In this document: positions 62,992-64,000 of the stretch, piece by piece
Numbering within the stretch: the first letter of the stretch is position 1
How the letters are laid out: the number at the start of each line of letters is the position of its first letter
From: CAIKMD01 sp963729935
GTDB taxonomy: Bacteria; Pseudomonadota; Alphaproteobacteria; ATCC43930; CGMCC-115725
DNA length: 64,000 nucleotides
Direction of reading: 5' to 3'
Assembly (NCBI GenBank): GCA_963729935.1
Contig: CAVSPW010000002.1
Coordinates: 1,116,001 to 1,180,000 of the forward strand
Position numbers and translations under genes: made by a program
Notes under the pieces: model-generated
Database searches by the model: none
What the model was told of the DNA's origin: nothing
Seen by the model: the letters and a program-made list of their open reading frames with translations, nothing else

Positions 62992-64000
62992 GGCGCGGCC
63001 TTGAAAACTGCGCCGAAGCGTTCGTACTCGCCCGGTTCATTGTAGGCTTGCGCCGCAATCCTCACCCAGAGCGCGCCTTGAAGCGCGACGAACGACGCCT
63101 CGATGCGATGGCGTTCCGAGACGTCGCGCGCCAGCGCGGCGATTCGCGCCGCATCGGCCGCACCGGCCAAGGGCAAGCGCAGCGTCGCCATGGCGCCGAA
63201 CGCGCCGACCGGACCCGTCATTTCCGTGCGCCAGAGCCGGCTCAGCCGCGTTGCCGCGTCATGCGCCAGCGCGGTGTTTCGCGCCATCAGCGCGGCGCCG
63301 CCGAGACGCGCATGGAAATCGATCGCCGAGGGGACGGCGAGCGCCGCCGTCACGTCGCGGGTGCCCGTCCATTCGAATTCGCTTTGGAATCCTGCGCCGT
63401 AGCCATGCGAGATCGCGAGCGGATGGGTCATCCCCTGCACTTCTCTGGCCGCCCAGAGAAAGCCGCAGCTTCGGGGCGCAAAGAACCATTTGTGGAGATT
63501 GCCGATATACCAATCCGCGCCGAGGGCGGCCAGGTCGAGCACGATCATTCCGGGCGCATGCGCGCCGTCGATCATCACGCGCGCGCCGGCTTCATGCGCG
63601 AGGCGCGTCAGTTCGGCGACCGGAAGGATGAGCGCGCTATGCGAAGCGATATGATCGAAGATCGCAAGCCGGGTGCGAAAGCTGAGCCGGGCCGCCACGG
63701 CGCGCAGCACCGCCCCGTCATCGGCGATCGGCAGCGCCAGCTCGACCTCGACGAGGCGGGCGCCGCTGCGCGCGGCCGCATACTGCGCGGCCTTGCGAAT
63801 CGCCGGATAGGAAAGGCTCGTGATCAAGATTTCGTCGCCCGGCTCGAAATCGAGCGCGCGCAGCACCGCATTGAGACCCGTGGTCGCGTTCTCGACGAAG
63901 ACCAGATCTTCGACGGCTGCGCCAACGGCTTCGGCCAGCGGCCGCAAAGCCTCGCGCAAAGCTTCTTCCAACTCGAAGGCGAGAAACCGATTCGGATTGC
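62988..64000 (-). CDS. Class V aminotransferase (isopenicillin-N epimerase-like), N-terminus outside window
   Basis: The frame stays open through the right edge (residues NPNRFLAFELEEALREALRP near 64000), so the true start is beyond the window. Visible motifs are FVENATTGLNAVLRALDFEP, GDEILITSLSYPAIRKAAQY, IDGAHAPGMIVLDLAALGAD and the PLP lysine in WYIGNLHKWFFAPRS. These fit the isopenicillin-N epimerase/cysteine-desulfurase-like fold; the biological substrate is unknown. Its stop overlaps the start of the membrane sulfatase-like gene (ATGA). Confidence 0.88.
   Translation of the reverse strand, partial: NPNRFLAFELEEALREALRPLAEAVGAAVEDLVFVENATTGLNAVLRALDFEPGDEILITSLSYPAIRKAAQYAAARSGARLVEVELALPIADDGAVLRAVAARLSFRTRLAIFDHIASHSALILPVAELTRLAHEAGARVMIDGAHAPGMIVLDLAALGADWYIGNLHKWFFAPRSCGFLWAAREVQGMTHPLAISHGYGAGFQSEFEWTGTRDVTAALAVPSAIDFHARLGGAALMARNTALAHDAATRLSRLWRTEMTGPVGAFGAMATLRLPLAGAADAARIAALARDVSERHRIEASFVALQGALWVRIAAQAYNEPGEYERFGAVFKAAP

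Overview
The window is about 64 kb of GC-rich chromosome from an alphaproteobacterium. The evidence is a GcrA-type cell-cycle regulator (56604-56945), GANTC and CtrA-like motifs in several promoters, and a long housekeeping block in an order that I recall as typical of alphaproteobacteria (lysC, ptsP, rodZ, ispG, hisS, prfA, prmC, DUF4167, clpB). The order cannot be fixed from sequence alone; the gene content looks Rhodospirillales- or Hyphomicrobiales-like. I see no insertion sequences, phage genes, rRNA or CRISPR. About 59 protein genes and one tRNA-Gly(CCC) are supported, nearly all intact. The first and last genes are cut by the window edges.

Layout. 0-8 kb: start of methylmalonyl-CoA mutase, heme A synthase, a TerB-like protein, a lipoprotein, a DinG/XPD-type helicase, pyrD and a HAD phosphatase. 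8-16.7 kb: a secreted beta-propeller with a zinc alcohol dehydrogenase, an FMN reductase, a YcbK/YcbB-type peptidoglycan pair, an aldo-keto reductase, a sulfatase with a DUF442 phosphatase/sulfurtransferase, and a CBS protein. 17-22 kb: a GT-C membrane glycosyltransferase, a ClC chloride channel, an MgtC/DUF4010 membrane protein and the tRNA. 22.2-25.9 kb: the most unusual locus. An apparent PilZ-CpaF fusion (a c-di-GMP-binding domain on a secretion ATPase) lies between two GYF_2-domain proteins, and CtrA-like sites precede both GYF genes. 26-32 kb: a small membrane protein, a lipoprotein, an ABC exporter, and an alkylation-repair operon (ada, a second 2OG-Fe(II) oxygenase, alkB) with an Ada-box match upstream. 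31.8-36.7 kb: GST, RidA, Rieske oxygenase, MFS transporter and flavin reductase, probably an aromatic-compound catabolic cluster. 37-39.7 kb: M23 peptidase, SDR oxidoreductase and cyanase. 39.8-55 kb: the minus-strand housekeeping block, with a glutamyl-tRNA reductase between hisS and prfA and a nitronate-monooxygenase-like gene between lysC and ptsP. 55-64 kb: ubiG, a double cold-shock protein, gcrA (with a perfect DnaA box and two GANTC sites upstream), a MoxR/VWA pair, a degenerate nuclease-like protein, tatA, a HisC-like aminotransferase, a membrane sulfatase-superfamily protein and a class V aminotransferase.

How the parts connect. Three regulatory themes can be read directly from the DNA. 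The cell-cycle theme (CtrA-like, GANTC and DnaA motifs) marks the GYF/PilZ-CpaF locus, the M23 peptidase and gcrA. The adaptive response to alkylation controls ada and its two overlapping partners. A heat-shock-type promoter precedes clpB. All functional assignments come from reading motifs and from family knowledge; no database search was run.
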